Positions 8,129 through 17,139 of a stretch of DNA of 64,000 bases are shown here, one piece after another. The stretch lies in assembly GCA_964572475.1 (NCBI GenBank), contig CAZNEZ010000002.1:1-64000 (forward strand), read 5' to 3'. Under the pieces are notes generated by a model. It ran no database searches. It had not been told where the DNA came from and saw nothing but the letters and a program-made list of their open reading frames with translations. The stretch's first letter is position 1. Every line of letters starts with the position of its first letter. Both the position numbers and the translations under genes were made by a program. The stretch comes from CAZNEZ01 sp964572475. Lineage in GTDB: Bacteria; Bacillota; Clostridia; Lachnospirales; Lachnospiraceae.

Positions 8129-9718
8129 ATGATTAGAATTAATCAATTAAAGCTCAGTATTTCACATTCAGACGAACAACTTATAAATTCTGTATCTAAA
8201 CTTCTTAAAGTACCTGAAGATAAGATTATAACAATACAGATAATTAAGCGTTCTGTAGACGCAAGAGAACAGGATAATATAAGATATATCTATTCATTGG
8301 ACGTAGATGTAGATAAAAAATATAATATAAAAGAGTTTAAAAATCACAATATTATATACAATCATCATGATACTAAGTATAACTACAAGCCTTCAGGTAG
8401 TATTCCATTAGACAAGCCTGTAATTGTTGTTGGAAGCGGACCTGCAGGGCTGTTTTGTGCCTATAAATTAGCCACTTGTGGATTAAATCCGATTGTTCTT
8501 GAACGTGGAGAAATGGTTAATGACAGAATAAAAACCGTAGATAAATTCTGGTCGATGAATATACTCAATACAGAATCAAATGTTCAGTTTGGAGAGGGTG
8601 GAGCAGGAACATTTTCAGATGGCAAGCTAAACACTCTTGTTAAGGATAAAACCGGACGAAACAAAGAAGTCCTTCACATATTTAATAAATTTGGCGCAAA
8701 AGATGAAATCTTATATGTTAATAAACCTCATATTGGAACAGATGAACTATGCAAAATAGTTACAAATATGCGTAATGAAATAATCAGACTTGGTGGAGAA
8801 TTTAGATTTAATTCAAAGGTTACAGACCTTATTATTGATAATAATAAAATTACAGGGGTCACTGTCAATAATGATTATACTATAGAATCTAATGCTGTTG
8901 TACTAGCTATAGGTCATAGTGCCAGAGATACCTTTTATATGCTTAAGGATAAAAATATAACTATGGAGGCCAAAGCATTTGCAGTAGGTATCAGAATTGC
9001 ACATCCACAAAAGATGATTAATTTGGCTATGTATGGAACTCCAGAACATGAAATACTATCTGCGGCTGATTATAAACTTACAGCTCAGGCCGCAAATGGC
9101 AGAGGCGTTTATTCATTTTGTATGTGTCCTGGTGGCTATATAGTTAATGCTTCTTCAGAAGACAACCGAATTGCCGTAAATGGTATGAGCTATTCTAATC
9201 GTGATTCTGATAACGCTAATAGCGCAATAATAGTAACTGTAACACCTAATGATTTTAAGTCAAATGGTGTTCTTGCAGGCGTTGAATTCCAGAGAGACCT
9301 CGAAGAAAAAGCATATATATTAGGTAATACTAATATACCAGTTCAAACCTATGGCGATTATAAGAAAAATGTAATATCCAAGTCATTTGGAGATGTGTTG
9401 CCTTGTATTAAAGGAAATACATCATTTGCTAACCTTAATGATATTTTTCCTATAGAGGTTAATAATGCCTTAATTGATGGAATTGATAGTTTTGGCGATA
9501 GAATCAAGGGATTTAATAGACCAGATGCTGTTCTGTGTGGAGTTGAATCACGAACTTCATCACCTGTAAGAATAACACGTGATGAACACCTGCAAAGTAA
9601 TATTGAAGGTCTGTATCCATGTGGTGAAGGTGCAGGCTATGCTGGAGGAATCACCTCAGCTGCAATGGATGGAATTAAGGTATATGAAGCAATCGCGGAC
9701 ATTTACACAAATAAATAA
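8129..9718 (+). CDS. FAD-dependent dehydrogenase (COG2509 type)
   Basis: A 529-residue protein. An N-terminal domain of about 100 residues (MIRINQLKLSISHSDEQL) precedes a Rossmann FAD site, VIVVGSGPAGLFCAYKLA. NVQFGEGGAGTFSDGKL and, near the end, GLYPCGEGAGYAGGITSAAMDG complete the flavoprotein signature. This combination is typical of the uncharacterised FAD-dependent dehydrogenases found across Firmicutes. GGAGG at 8119-8123 fixes ATG 8129. It is probably co-transcribed with the preceding flavoprotein. No substrate can be assigned. Confidence 0.85.
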   Translation: MIRINQLKLSISHSDEQLINSVSKLLKVPEDKIITIQIIKRSVDAREQDNIRYIYSLDVDVDKKYNIKEFKNHNIIYNHHDTKYNYKPSGSIPLDKPVIVVGSGPAGLFCAYKLATCGLNPIVLERGEMVNDRIKTVDKFWSMNILNTESNVQFGEGGAGTFSDGKLNTLVKDKTGRNKEVLHIFNKFGAKDEILYVNKPHIGTDELCKIVTNMRNEIIRLGGEFRFNSKVTDLIIDNNKITGVTVNNDYTIESNAVVLAIGHSARDTFYMLKDKNITMEAKAFAVGIRIAHPQKMINLAMYGTPEHEILSAADYKLTAQAANGRGVYSFCMCPGGYIVNASSEDNRIAVNGMSYSNRDSDNANSAIIVTVTPNDFKSNGVLAGVEFQRDLEEKAYILGNTNIPVQTYGDYKKNVISKSFGDVLPCIKGNTSFANLNDIFPIEVNNALIDGIDSFGDRIKGFNRPDAVLCGVESRTSSPVRITRDEHLQSNIEGLYPCGEGAGYAGGITSAAMDGIKVYEAIADIYTNK

Positions 9719-9746
9719 TGACTTATTTAGATAACTGTTGTATAAT
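9718..9746 (+). promoter_or_regulatory. Candidate promoter for the proB operon
   Basis: ATGACT (9718-9723) and a perfect TATAAT (9741-9746) are spaced by 17 bases, about 45 bases before the proB start. The -35 is weak. A second TATAAT at 9773-9778 lacks a -35 at good spacing. Confidence 0.4.
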
Positions 9747-9791
9747 TGTCAAGGATATTTACAAAATATGTATATAATGGAGGAAAGACCA

Positions 9792-10631
9792 TTGGACTAT
9801 AGAAAAGAACTTAAGAATAAAAAGCGTATAGTAATCAAAATAGGTTCTTCGTCACTAACGCACAAATCTACTGGCTTATTAGATTTATCTAAGCTAGAGA
9901 AGCTTGTGAGAGTACTTACTAATATTAAGAATCAGGGAAAAGAAGTTATTCTTGTATCATCTGGTGCTATTGCAGTTGGTAAAAATAAAATTGGACTTCA
10001 CAACAAAGATATAACCTTGGCTGAAAAGCAGGCATGCGCTGCAATTGGACAGGCACAGCTAATGATGATATATCAAAAGCTGTTTTCAGAATATAATCAG
10101 GTAGCAGCCCAGGTACTTATGACTAAATATACAGTTCTTGCCGAATCCAGCCGTTCTAATGCTGCTAATACCTTTAATGAACTGCTCAAATTAGGAGTAA
10201 TTCCTGTTGTGAATGAGAATGATACAGTATCTACATATGAGATTGAGTTTGGAGATAATGACAGACTTTCTGCTATTGTTGCTGCACTTACAGGTGCAGA
10301 CCTTCTTATTCTCTTATCTGATATAGATGGGTTATTTACTGATGACCCGAATACTAATAAGAATGCTGAGTTTATCAGTATAGTACCAGAGATTACAGAA
10401 AAATTATTTTCAATGGGTAAATCTACTACTGGAAGCAGTGTAGGAACAGGCGGAATGTCAGCTAAACTGGCTGCTGCTGAAATAGCTACATGTTCGGGGG
10501 CGGACATGGTAATAGCAAATGGAGAAAAGGTCAACATCGTTGAACATATTTTAGATGGAAAGGAAAAAGGAACACTTTTCCTCGCAAATAAAAGCAAAGA
10601 CTTTAGCCTGAATGATTATCTGGCTAACTAG
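9792..10631 (+). CDS. proB: Glutamate 5-kinase
   Basis: A 279-residue amino acid kinase that phosphorylates L-glutamate in the first step of proline synthesis. Motifs read in order: RIVIKIGSSSLTH, VSSGAIAVGKNKIG, IPVVNENDTVST, LLSDIDGLFTDDP and GTGGMSAKLAAAEIA. The C-terminal PUA domain of the 367-residue E. coli enzyme is missing; short ProB proteins of this kind are known. TTG 9792 sits eight bases after GGAGG; an ATG at 9777 overlaps that SD. proA lies 2 kb downstream in the same direction. Confidence 0.93.
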   Translation: MDYRKELKNKKRIVIKIGSSSLTHKSTGLLDLSKLEKLVRVLTNIKNQGKEVILVSSGAIAVGKNKIGLHNKDITLAEKQACAAIGQAQLMMIYQKLFSEYNQVAAQVLMTKYTVLAESSRSNAANTFNELLKLGVIPVVNENDTVSTYEIEFGDNDRLSAIVAALTGADLLILLSDIDGLFTDDPNTNKNAEFISIVPEITEKLFSMGKSTTGSSVGTGGMSAKLAAAEIATCSGADMVIANGEKVNIVEHILDGKEKGTLFLANKSKDFSLNDYLAN

Positions 10632-10643
10632 GGTGGATTTTTT

Positions 10644-11834
10644 ATGAATATAAAAATCGTTAAAAATGTCAAAGGCTTTGAAGGTTATCACATAAAAGAT
10701 GACTTACTTGTTGAAATCGAACATATACCTTCAGAACTTGACAATCTTGATAAGCTCAAATTATACCTTCTTAACCTTTCTACAAGTGAGAAGATAGAAA
10801 TAGCATCAGAATATGATGTTTATTCAATTTGTACGCTCAAGAATATCTCAGTCAATAAAGACTATATTTATTTTACGACCTGTACTGATGTAATCTCTAC
10901 TAAGTCATGTATTAGTATCTGCAAATATTCTGTTGATACACAGGAGCTTCAAATAATATATAGCTTTGAAGACGATTTATCATTATATAATATAAGCAAA
11001 GAAGTTAAAATTTTCATTATTAATGAATTCCATATTCTTATTCAAAATGCTTATCTTAGACATAATCTAACCGAGACTTATGGTGGTTTCTTTGATTATG
11101 AGCTATATTTATACAGCTATAATGATGACATTAAAACAATAATAATTGATGAAAACCTGGTTAATAATGGCATTGATGATATAATTTCTCTTAATGAAAA
11201 AATGTGTGTAATCAAGACAGGCTTTTCACTATTAACCGATAGAAGATATGAGATACTTTCACAGGAGGAGGTATCTGTAGAAGGAATAAGTTTTGTAAAT
11301 ACTGGTCAGTTAGTTTCTGATATCCTTTTATCTCAGAAGAATATAGTACTTGACACTATTGACCAAAGCTTTTATACTTCAACAATACCATATTGCAAAA
11401 AAGCAGGCGATTTTCTTGTTTATTCAAAAGTAAACAACGATACTCATGAAGAAGAGATTACATTTTATAACTATGTTACCAAATCAGCTAAAACCTGCGT
11501 TAATCAGAATGTGCTTGAGGTTTCATCTCTTGCAAAGACTCTTGTTATCAAAGATATTCCTTATATTATGCTTTTAAATGATAAAGGAACTTCATTCTAT
11601 AACCTTGATACCAATGAGATTGATATTCAATATGATAGTGATTACAAATTTGATTGCAATTTAGGAGATATTATAATTGTATCAAGTTCAAACACTTCAC
11701 TATTTGGTCATAAAGAGAAAAAATATGTAAGTGTTTATACCTATCCTAAAAATGATAATCTTCATACTGAAAAAGGTGAATTTATATCTGCCTATAGGAC
11801 AGCTGAAGATAATTTATATCTAATTGTAGAATAG
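10644..11834 (+). CDS. Hypothetical protein in the proline operon
   Basis: The family is not recognised. The frame encodes 396 residues without a signal peptide or membrane helix. It is rich in Asn, Asp, Ile, Ser and Tyr and appears to consist of many short beta strands with turns such as KDYIYFTT, YELYLYSYNDD and KYVSVYTYPKNDN, spaced roughly as in beta-propeller proteins; no clear repeat motif could be fixed by eye. It starts 12 bases after proB and is followed by DUF896, so it is probably expressed with the proline genes. Any link to proline synthesis is only positional. Confidence 0.6.
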   Translation: MNIKIVKNVKGFEGYHIKDDLLVEIEHIPSELDNLDKLKLYLLNLSTSEKIEIASEYDVYSICTLKNISVNKDYIYFTTCTDVISTKSCISICKYSVDTQELQIIYSFEDDLSLYNISKEVKIFIINEFHILIQNAYLRHNLTETYGGFFDYELYLYSYNDDIKTIIIDENLVNNGIDDIISLNEKMCVIKTGFSLLTDRRYEILSQEEVSVEGISFVNTGQLVSDILLSQKNIVLDTIDQSFYTSTIPYCKKAGDFLVYSKVNNDTHEEEITFYNYVTKSAKTCVNQNVLEVSSLAKTLVIKDIPYIMLLNDKGTSFYNLDTNEIDIQYDSDYKFDCNLGDIIIVSSSNTSLFGHKEKKYVSVYTYPKNDNLHTEKGEFISAYRTAEDNLYLIVE

Positions 11835-11865
11835 TATAAAAGGCAGTGTAGAAACGAGGATTAAA

Positions 11866-12087
11866 ATGGAACAAAGTAAAATCGACAGAATTAATGAACT
11901 ATATAGGCGTTCTAAGGATATAGGACTAACAGATGCAGAAAAAGCTGAACAGCAAGCATTACGTCAGGAATATATTATGTTAGTACATAATAATCTTCGT
12001 GGCACTCTGCAAAATGTCAGTATTAAAAATCCAGATGGAACAATTACAGACTTGAAGTCAAAGGGTGAAGCCAATGGCAACAAATAA
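11866..12087 (+). CDS. DUF896 (YnzC-like) protein
   Basis: A 73-residue helical protein. KIDRINELYRRSKDIGLTDAEKAEQQALRQEYI forms the two-helix unit typical of DUF896; VKNPDGTITD-like residues follow (SIKNPDGTITDLK). The first half of that helix pair is the best-conserved part of the family. Members such as B. subtilis YnzC are small soluble proteins of unknown role, and one relative lies in the SOS yneA operon. Here the gene overlaps the cyclo-ligase gene by 14 bases. Confidence 0.85.
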   Translation: MEQSKIDRINELYRRSKDIGLTDAEKAEQQALRQEYIMLVHNNLRGTLQNVSIKNPDGTITDLKSKGEANGNK

Positions 12088-12634
12088 AAAAAAGATACGA
12101 AAAGATATTAAGCTCTTGAGACATAATATGTCTCCGGAGCTTGTTGCCTTGAAAAGTGAAGATATATTTCACAGGCTTATGACTATTGATGAATTTATAC
12201 ATTCTGACACTATTCTTGTATATAGCGATATCGATCACGAAGTAAATACACAGCCAATTATTCAATATGCTTTTGAGTTAGGTAAAAAAGTAGCACTCCC
12301 CAGAGTAAATGGAGATGAAATGGACTTTTATTACATAGATGGTTTTTTGGATATTGCTGCTGGATATCGTGACATATGTGAGCCTAAAGCATATTGTATT
12401 AAAGTTACTGATTATTCTAATACAGTAATGATTATGCCTGGTGTTGCATATGATTACAGCCTGAATAGAATAGGTTATGGAGGAGGTTTCTATGACAGAT
12501 ATCTTAATTCACGACCGAATATTTATAAGATTGCCATAGCCTATGAGCTTCAATTTGTACCATCAATACCTTCAGATACATTTGATATAAAACCCAACAT
12601 CATAATAAGCGAGGACAAAATATATGGAAAATAA
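12074..12634 (+). CDS. 5-formyltetrahydrofolate cyclo-ligase
   Basis: A 186-residue protein that uses ATP to convert 5-formyl-THF to 5,10-methenyl-THF in folate one-carbon metabolism. The family signature is IMPGVAYDYSLNRIGYGGGFYDRYL-like, seen as MPGVAYDYSLNRIGYGGG then FYDRY; the N-terminus IRKDIKLLRHNMSPE is also typical. ATG 12074 follows AAGGG by eight bases; a GTG nine bases earlier overlaps the SD. The gene overlaps DUF896 upstream and proA downstream (11 bases), pointing to tight co-translation. Confidence 0.92.
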   Translation: MATNKKKIRKDIKLLRHNMSPELVALKSEDIFHRLMTIDEFIHSDTILVYSDIDHEVNTQPIIQYAFELGKKVALPRVNGDEMDFYYIDGFLDIAAGYRDICEPKAYCIKVTDYSNTVMIMPGVAYDYSLNRIGYGGGFYDRYLNSRPNIYKIAIAYELQFVPSIPSDTFDIKPNIIISEDKIYGK

Positions 12635-13874
12635 AATGTTAATTGAATTAGGAACTAAAGCAGTAGCTGTTTCAAGGAATTTATCTGTTATGGGGCAAAG
12701 TGAAAAGAATGCTGGATTAAATGCCGTTGCTGACGCACTAATATTTAATGCTGACTCCATAATCGCTGCAAATAAAATCGATATAGAAAACGGACGTGCA
12801 AACAATATGCAGGAGGGCCTAATTGACAGGCTATTACTTACTTTAGAGAGAATTAAAGGAATGTCTGATGGATTACGTCAGATAGCCTCACTAGATGATC
12901 CTGTTGGAGAAGTAATCTCTATGAAAAAACGTCCTAACGGACTTATGATAGGGCAAAAGCGTGTTCCTCTGGGTGTAATAGGAATTATATATGAGGCACG
13001 TCCTAATGTTACTGCCGATGCCTTTGGTCTTTGTTTTAAAACAGGTAATGCTGTAATTCTAAAGGGTGGAAGTGATGCCATAAACTCTAATATTAAGATA
13101 GTAGAAGTTATTAAAAATGCACTTTCATCTGTTGGCATTAATCCTGATGCCGTAGGTCTTATTACTTCTACTGATAGAGAAACAACAAAAGAATTTATGA
13201 AGATGAATGAATATATTGATGTGCTAATTCCTAGAGGAAGCGCATCTCTTATAAAAGCTACTGTTAACAACAGTACAATACCCGTTATCCAGACAGGTAC
13301 TGGCAACTGCCATATCTATGTAGACGAGAGTGCTGACTTTGATATGGCTCTTGATATTATTGAAAATGCCAAAACTCAAAGAATTGGGGTTTGTAATGCA
13401 TGTGAATCTCTAGTTGTTCACAGTTCAATAGCTAAAGAATTTCTTCCAAAGCTCTACTCAAGACTTATTAAGAATAACGTAGAGATTCGTGCTGATAAAA
13501 AAGCTTGTGATATTGTCTCGGATTTTAAGGAAGCTACTCTGGAAGACTTTAAAACTGAATATTTAGACTATATAATCTCTGTTAAAACTGTTGACAGTAT
13601 TGATGAAGCTATTAATCACATTAATTCTAATAATACTAAGCATAGTGAAGCTATTATAACTAAAGACTATGATAATGCTAATAAGTTTCTTGATATGATT
13701 GATGCTGCCGCTGTTTATGTCAATGCTTCCACAAGATTCACTGATGGTTTTGAATTTGGATTTGGGGCAGAGATAGGAATAAGCACACAAAAGCTTCATG
13801 CCAGAGGACCTATGGGGCTTTTAGCTCTTACAACAACCAAATTTATTATATATGGAAATGGACAAATAAGATAA
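12624..13874 (+). CDS. proA: Gamma-glutamyl phosphate reductase
   Basis: A 416-residue aldehyde-dehydrogenase-superfamily enzyme that reduces gamma-glutamyl phosphate to glutamate semialdehyde, the second step of proline synthesis. Conserved pieces include PLGVIGIIYEARPNVT, GNAVILKGGSDAINSN, LIPRGSASLIK and the catalytic Cys region QRIGVCNACESLVVH. The end, GFGAEIGISTQKLHARGPMG, is the ProA signature. Length is standard. It is in the same operon as proB but split from it by three unrelated genes. Confidence 0.95.
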   Translation: MENKMLIELGTKAVAVSRNLSVMGQSEKNAGLNAVADALIFNADSIIAANKIDIENGRANNMQEGLIDRLLLTLERIKGMSDGLRQIASLDDPVGEVISMKKRPNGLMIGQKRVPLGVIGIIYEARPNVTADAFGLCFKTGNAVILKGGSDAINSNIKIVEVIKNALSSVGINPDAVGLITSTDRETTKEFMKMNEYIDVLIPRGSASLIKATVNNSTIPVIQTGTGNCHIYVDESADFDMALDIIENAKTQRIGVCNACESLVVHSSIAKEFLPKLYSRLIKNNVEIRADKKACDIVSDFKEATLEDFKTEYLDYIISVKTVDSIDEAINHINSNNTKHSEAIITKDYDNANKFLDMIDAAAVYVNASTRFTDGFEFGFGAEIGISTQKLHARGPMGLLALTTTKFIIYGNGQIR

Positions 13875-13956
13875 TAATTTATAATAGATGCACCTTATAT
13901 GAACTAATCGTACTCAATGTTATCAGACTTGCATATACTTAATAAAAAAGGTAAAT

Positions 13957-14802
13957 ATGCATATAACCAATTTTGAAGAAGAATATTCATATGGCGACAT
14001 CCAAAGGCGCTGTCTATCACTATCAAGTATATTTAATCCATTTTTAACAGTAAAAACAATAGGTACAACAATTAACAATCGAGATATATTTATGTTAAAA
14101 CTTGGTTCTGCTGATTCTTCATTAATACTCACTGGAGGAGTCCACGGTAGAGAATCAGTTAATCCTGTTGTCTTACTTAGAATTGCTGAAGAATATTGTA
14201 AATATTACTTTAATAGTTCTCTTATTGAAGGAATTCCAGCAAGAGCTCTTTTTAACAAATTCTCAATTATAATTATTCCTGTATTAAATCCTGACGGATA
14301 TGAGATTGCAAAGGAACAGTACGATTATAAAGAAAATTCAAACGGTATTGATATTAACCGTAATTTTCCTTCTGTTCATTTTAGATCTACCGATAAAATG
14401 ATTAAACCTCTCTCTGAGAATGAATCAATCGCACTTGTAGACACCTTTAACGCCTATCCATCTATTGGATATATTGATTATCATTCACGCGGAAATCTAA
14501 TATACTATTACAGAAGTTCAATGGATAACAATTATAATAAGAACCAAAAAAGAATAGCCTGTATGTTTAGAAAGATAACAGGGTATAATCTTGCTAAACC
14601 AGAAGAAGAAATTAACCCTTCTGACAGTGGTGGATTTACAGTAAATTACTATTCAGAACATTTTCATCAACCAGCATTTACAATAGAGACAGTACCTGAT
14701 GAAGCATCATTTCCTCTTGATATTAAATATTATGAAACCGTATATAAAGAAAACCTCAGAGTACCCGGTCTTTATCTTAGAAAGGTATGGAACAAAAAAT
14801 GA
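13957..14802 (+). CDS. M14-family zinc carboxypeptidase
   Basis: A 281-residue peptidase of the M14 family. Zinc ligands are HGRES (His-x2-Glu, about residue 64) and the later His in YIDYHSRGN; the catalytic Glu lies in FTIETVPD. LNPDGYEIA and GIDINRNFPS are further M14 landmarks. No signal peptide or LysM repeat is present, unlike many cell-wall gamma-D-glutamyl-diamino acid peptidases, so the enzyme may act in the cytoplasm, for example on recycled peptides. Its stop codon overlaps the next start as ATGA, which suggests coupled translation with the amidohydrolase. Confidence 0.85.
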   Translation: MHITNFEEEYSYGDIQRRCLSLSSIFNPFLTVKTIGTTINNRDIFMLKLGSADSSLILTGGVHGRESVNPVVLLRIAEEYCKYYFNSSLIEGIPARALFNKFSIIIIPVLNPDGYEIAKEQYDYKENSNGIDINRNFPSVHFRSTDKMIKPLSENESIALVDTFNAYPSIGYIDYHSRGNLIYYYRSSMDNNYNKNQKRIACMFRKITGYNLAKPEEEINPSDSGGFTVNYYSEHFHQPAFTIETVPDEASFPLDIKYYETVYKENLRVPGLYLRKVWNKK

Positions 14803-15596
14803 TAATTGATTTTCACACACATGTTTTTCCCGAAAAAATAGCTCAAAGAACTATTGAAAAATTAGCTACTGTAGCTAATATTAAAGCTTATACTGATGGA
14901 AATCTTAACAGTTTAAAAGAATCCATGAAGGAAGCTGGTATCGATTATTCTGTTATTTTGCCTGTTGTTACAAAACCAGAACAATTCCAAACAGTAAATG
15001 ATTATGCTGCACAAATTAGTGAAACCTCAAATGATGGAATTATCTCATTTGGTGGAATTCATCCACAGTCTAAAGATTATAAAAATGAACTTAATTACAT
15101 TAAATCTTTAGGTTTAAAGGGAATAAAACTTCATCCTGATTATCAGAACACTTTTGTGGATGATGAAAATATGATTAAAATAATGGATTATGCGGCTAAT
15201 CTTGATCTAATGATTACACTTCATGCAGGCATTGATGTTGGTCTTCCTGCACCAGTTCATTGTCCAACTGATAAAGCCCTTAAAGTTATTAATATTATTG
15301 ATTATGACAAGATTATCCTTGCGCACACAGGAGGATTTGGATTATGGGATGATGTAGAAAAATATCTTGTTAACAAAAAAGTGTTTTTGGATATCAGCTA
15401 TAGTCTTGGACAGATTCCTGATGAGCAATTAATTAGAATTATAAACCATCATGGTGCAGACAGAGTTTTGTTCGCAACGGATTCTCCATGGGACGGTCAA
15501 AAAGAAGATGTTTTATATTTTAAATCACTTGATATAACTGATGAGAAAAAGGAATTGATTTTTTCTCAAAATGCCAGAAAACTTCTGAATATTTAG
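14799..15596 (+). CDS. Amidohydrolase-family metal-dependent hydrolase
   Basis: A 265-residue TIM-barrel hydrolase of the amidohydrolase 2 (PF04909-like) group. The metal motif HTH is seen in MIIDFHTHVFPE; GIKLHPDYQ, TLHAG, LAHTGG and the final Asp in LFATDSPWDG are the other expected ligands. Members include decarboxylases and lactonases, so the reaction cannot be named. ATG 14799 is chosen because it forms an ATGA overlap with the preceding stop and gives the usual short N-terminus; ATG 14787 lies only one base from the SD-like AAAGG. Confidence 0.82.
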   Translation: MIIDFHTHVFPEKIAQRTIEKLATVANIKAYTDGNLNSLKESMKEAGIDYSVILPVVTKPEQFQTVNDYAAQISETSNDGIISFGGIHPQSKDYKNELNYIKSLGLKGIKLHPDYQNTFVDDENMIKIMDYAANLDLMITLHAGIDVGLPAPVHCPTDKALKVINIIDYDKIILAHTGGFGLWDDVEKYLVNKKVFLDISYSLGQIPDEQLIRIINHHGADRVLFATDSPWDGQKEDVLYFKSLDITDEKKELIFSQNARKLLNI

Positions 15597-15609
15597 ATAG
15601 GAGATACAA

Positions 15610-17064
15610 ATGAACAACAAACTAGATTTGACAGAATACGAAAACCTCACCATCATACCTGAAACTGAACCTGAAAGACAGTATTACTATATGGCTAAAT
15701 GTAAAACACTTTTATCAAAGCTTGAGGAAGTACTTGGTAGAAAATTAACAGCCTGCATTAATACTTTTGGTTGTCAGATGAATGCAAGAGATTCTGAAAA
15801 GCTTTTAGGAATACTTGAAGAGATTGGATATATTCCCTCTGAAGATGAAAATGCTGATTTTGTAATATATAATACCTGTACAGTTAGAGAAAATGCTAAT
15901 CTCAAGGTATATGGAAGACTTGGTCATCTTCAGGCTGCCAAGAAAAAAAATAAACATATGATGATTGCTTTATGTGGCTGTATGATGCAAGAACCTGAAG
16001 TAGTTGAAAAGCTTCAAAAGAGCTATAGATTTGTAGATATCATATTTGGAACTCATAATATTTATAAGCTTGCAGAATTGATGTACGAACACTCACTTGC
16101 CGATAGAATGACAATTGACATCTGGAAAGATACCGATAAAATTGTTGAATCTCTGCCTATTGAGAGAAAGTATCATTTCAAATCAGGTGTAAATATTATG
16201 TTTGGCTGCAATAATTTCTGTAGCTACTGTATTGTACCTTATGTTAGGGGACGTGAAAGAAGCCGTAAGCCAGAAGATATCATAGATGAAATTAAATCTC
16301 TTGTAGCCGACGGTGTAGTTGAAGTTATGCTTCTTGGTCAAAATGTTAATTCATATGGTAAAAATCTAGATTATCCAATATCTTTTGCTCAATTATTAGA
16401 AATGGTTGAGCAGATTGATGGACTAGAACGAATTAGGTTTATGACGCCTCATCCTAAGGATTTATCTGATGAGCTCATAGAGGTTATTAAGAATTCCAAA
16501 AAAATATGTAAACAGATGCATCTTCCAGTACAATCCGGAAGTACTAATATACTTAATAAAATGAACAGAAAGTATACTAAGGAACAATATCTTTCTCTTG
16601 TTGAAAAAATCAAAAGAGAGATTCCTGATATTTCATTTACAACTGATATTATCGTTGGTTTTCCTGGTGAAACAGAAGAAGATTTTCTTGAAACCATTGA
16701 TGTTGTTAAAAAAGTTCGCTATGAAAGTGCATTTACATTTATCTACTCAAAACGTACTGGAACGCCTGCTGCCACAATGGATAACCAGATATCTGATGAT
16801 GTCATCAAAGATAGATTTGACCGACTCTTAGAAGTTGTTCATACAATTTCTCATGAACTAACTGGACAAGATGTAGGTAAAAATGTTTCTGTTCTTGTTG
16901 AAGAAATTAATTCTCATGAAGAAGGTATGGTTACAGGACGACTTAGCAATAATGTATTAGTACATTTTAAAGGCAATTCTTCATTAATCGGAAAAATAGT
17001 ATGTGTACATCTCGATGAAGCAAAAGGCTTCTACTATATGGGACATCTGATTAATCAAGATTAA
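15610..17064 (+). CDS. miaB: tRNA-2-methylthio-N6-dimethylallyladenosine synthase
   Basis: A 484-residue radical-SAM methylthiotransferase that adds the methylthio group to i6A37 of tRNAs. The N-terminal [4Fe-4S] domain has Cys in NTFGCQMNARDSE, NTCTVRENA and LCGCMMQEPEV. The SAM cluster motif Cys-x3-Cys-x2-Cys is FGCNNFCSYCIVPYVRGRE. A C-terminal TRAM domain closes the protein. The roughly 35-residue N-terminal extension seen here is common in clostridial MiaB. The partner miaA lies about 9 kb downstream. Confidence 0.96.
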   Translation: MNNKLDLTEYENLTIIPETEPERQYYYMAKCKTLLSKLEEVLGRKLTACINTFGCQMNARDSEKLLGILEEIGYIPSEDENADFVIYNTCTVRENANLKVYGRLGHLQAAKKKNKHMMIALCGCMMQEPEVVEKLQKSYRFVDIIFGTHNIYKLAELMYEHSLADRMTIDIWKDTDKIVESLPIERKYHFKSGVNIMFGCNNFCSYCIVPYVRGRERSRKPEDIIDEIKSLVADGVVEVMLLGQNVNSYGKNLDYPISFAQLLEMVEQIDGLERIRFMTPHPKDLSDELIEVIKNSKKICKQMHLPVQSGSTNILNKMNRKYTKEQYLSLVEKIKREIPDISFTTDIIVGFPGETEEDFLETIDVVKKVRYESAFTFIYSKRTGTPAATMDNQISDDVIKDRFDRLLEVVHTISHELTGQDVGKNVSVLVEEINSHEEGMVTGRLSNNVLVHFKGNSSLIGKIVCVHLDEAKGFYYMGHLINQD

Positions 17065-17087
17065 TATACTAGGTAAAAAGCGATACT

Positions 17088-17111
17088 TATAATTTAACTT
17101 GCGGGGGCAAG
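17088..17111 (+). promoter_or_regulatory. -10 element and short G-loop hairpin before the SulP gene
   Basis: A perfect TATAAT lies at 17088-17093, with only a poor -35 upstream. Four bases later CTTGC-GGGG-GCAAG (17098-17111) forms a short perfect hairpin that stands out as GC-rich in this AT-rich context. The SD AAGGAGG and ATG 17140 follow. Confidence 0.35.
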
Positions 17112-17139
17112 CCAAAATGTTAAGGAGGACTTATTTGTC

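Noticed and set aside
9771..9783. Second TATAAT directly before proB as promoter
   Set aside because: The nearest TTGTCA is about 21 bases away and transcription would begin at or after the SD.
10097..10597. Minus-strand frame of 166 codons opposite proB
   Set aside because: It lies fully inside a clear proB gene and its product has no recognisable domain.
12878..13306. Minus-strand frame of 142 codons opposite proA
   Set aside because: It is a shadow of the proA coding pattern.
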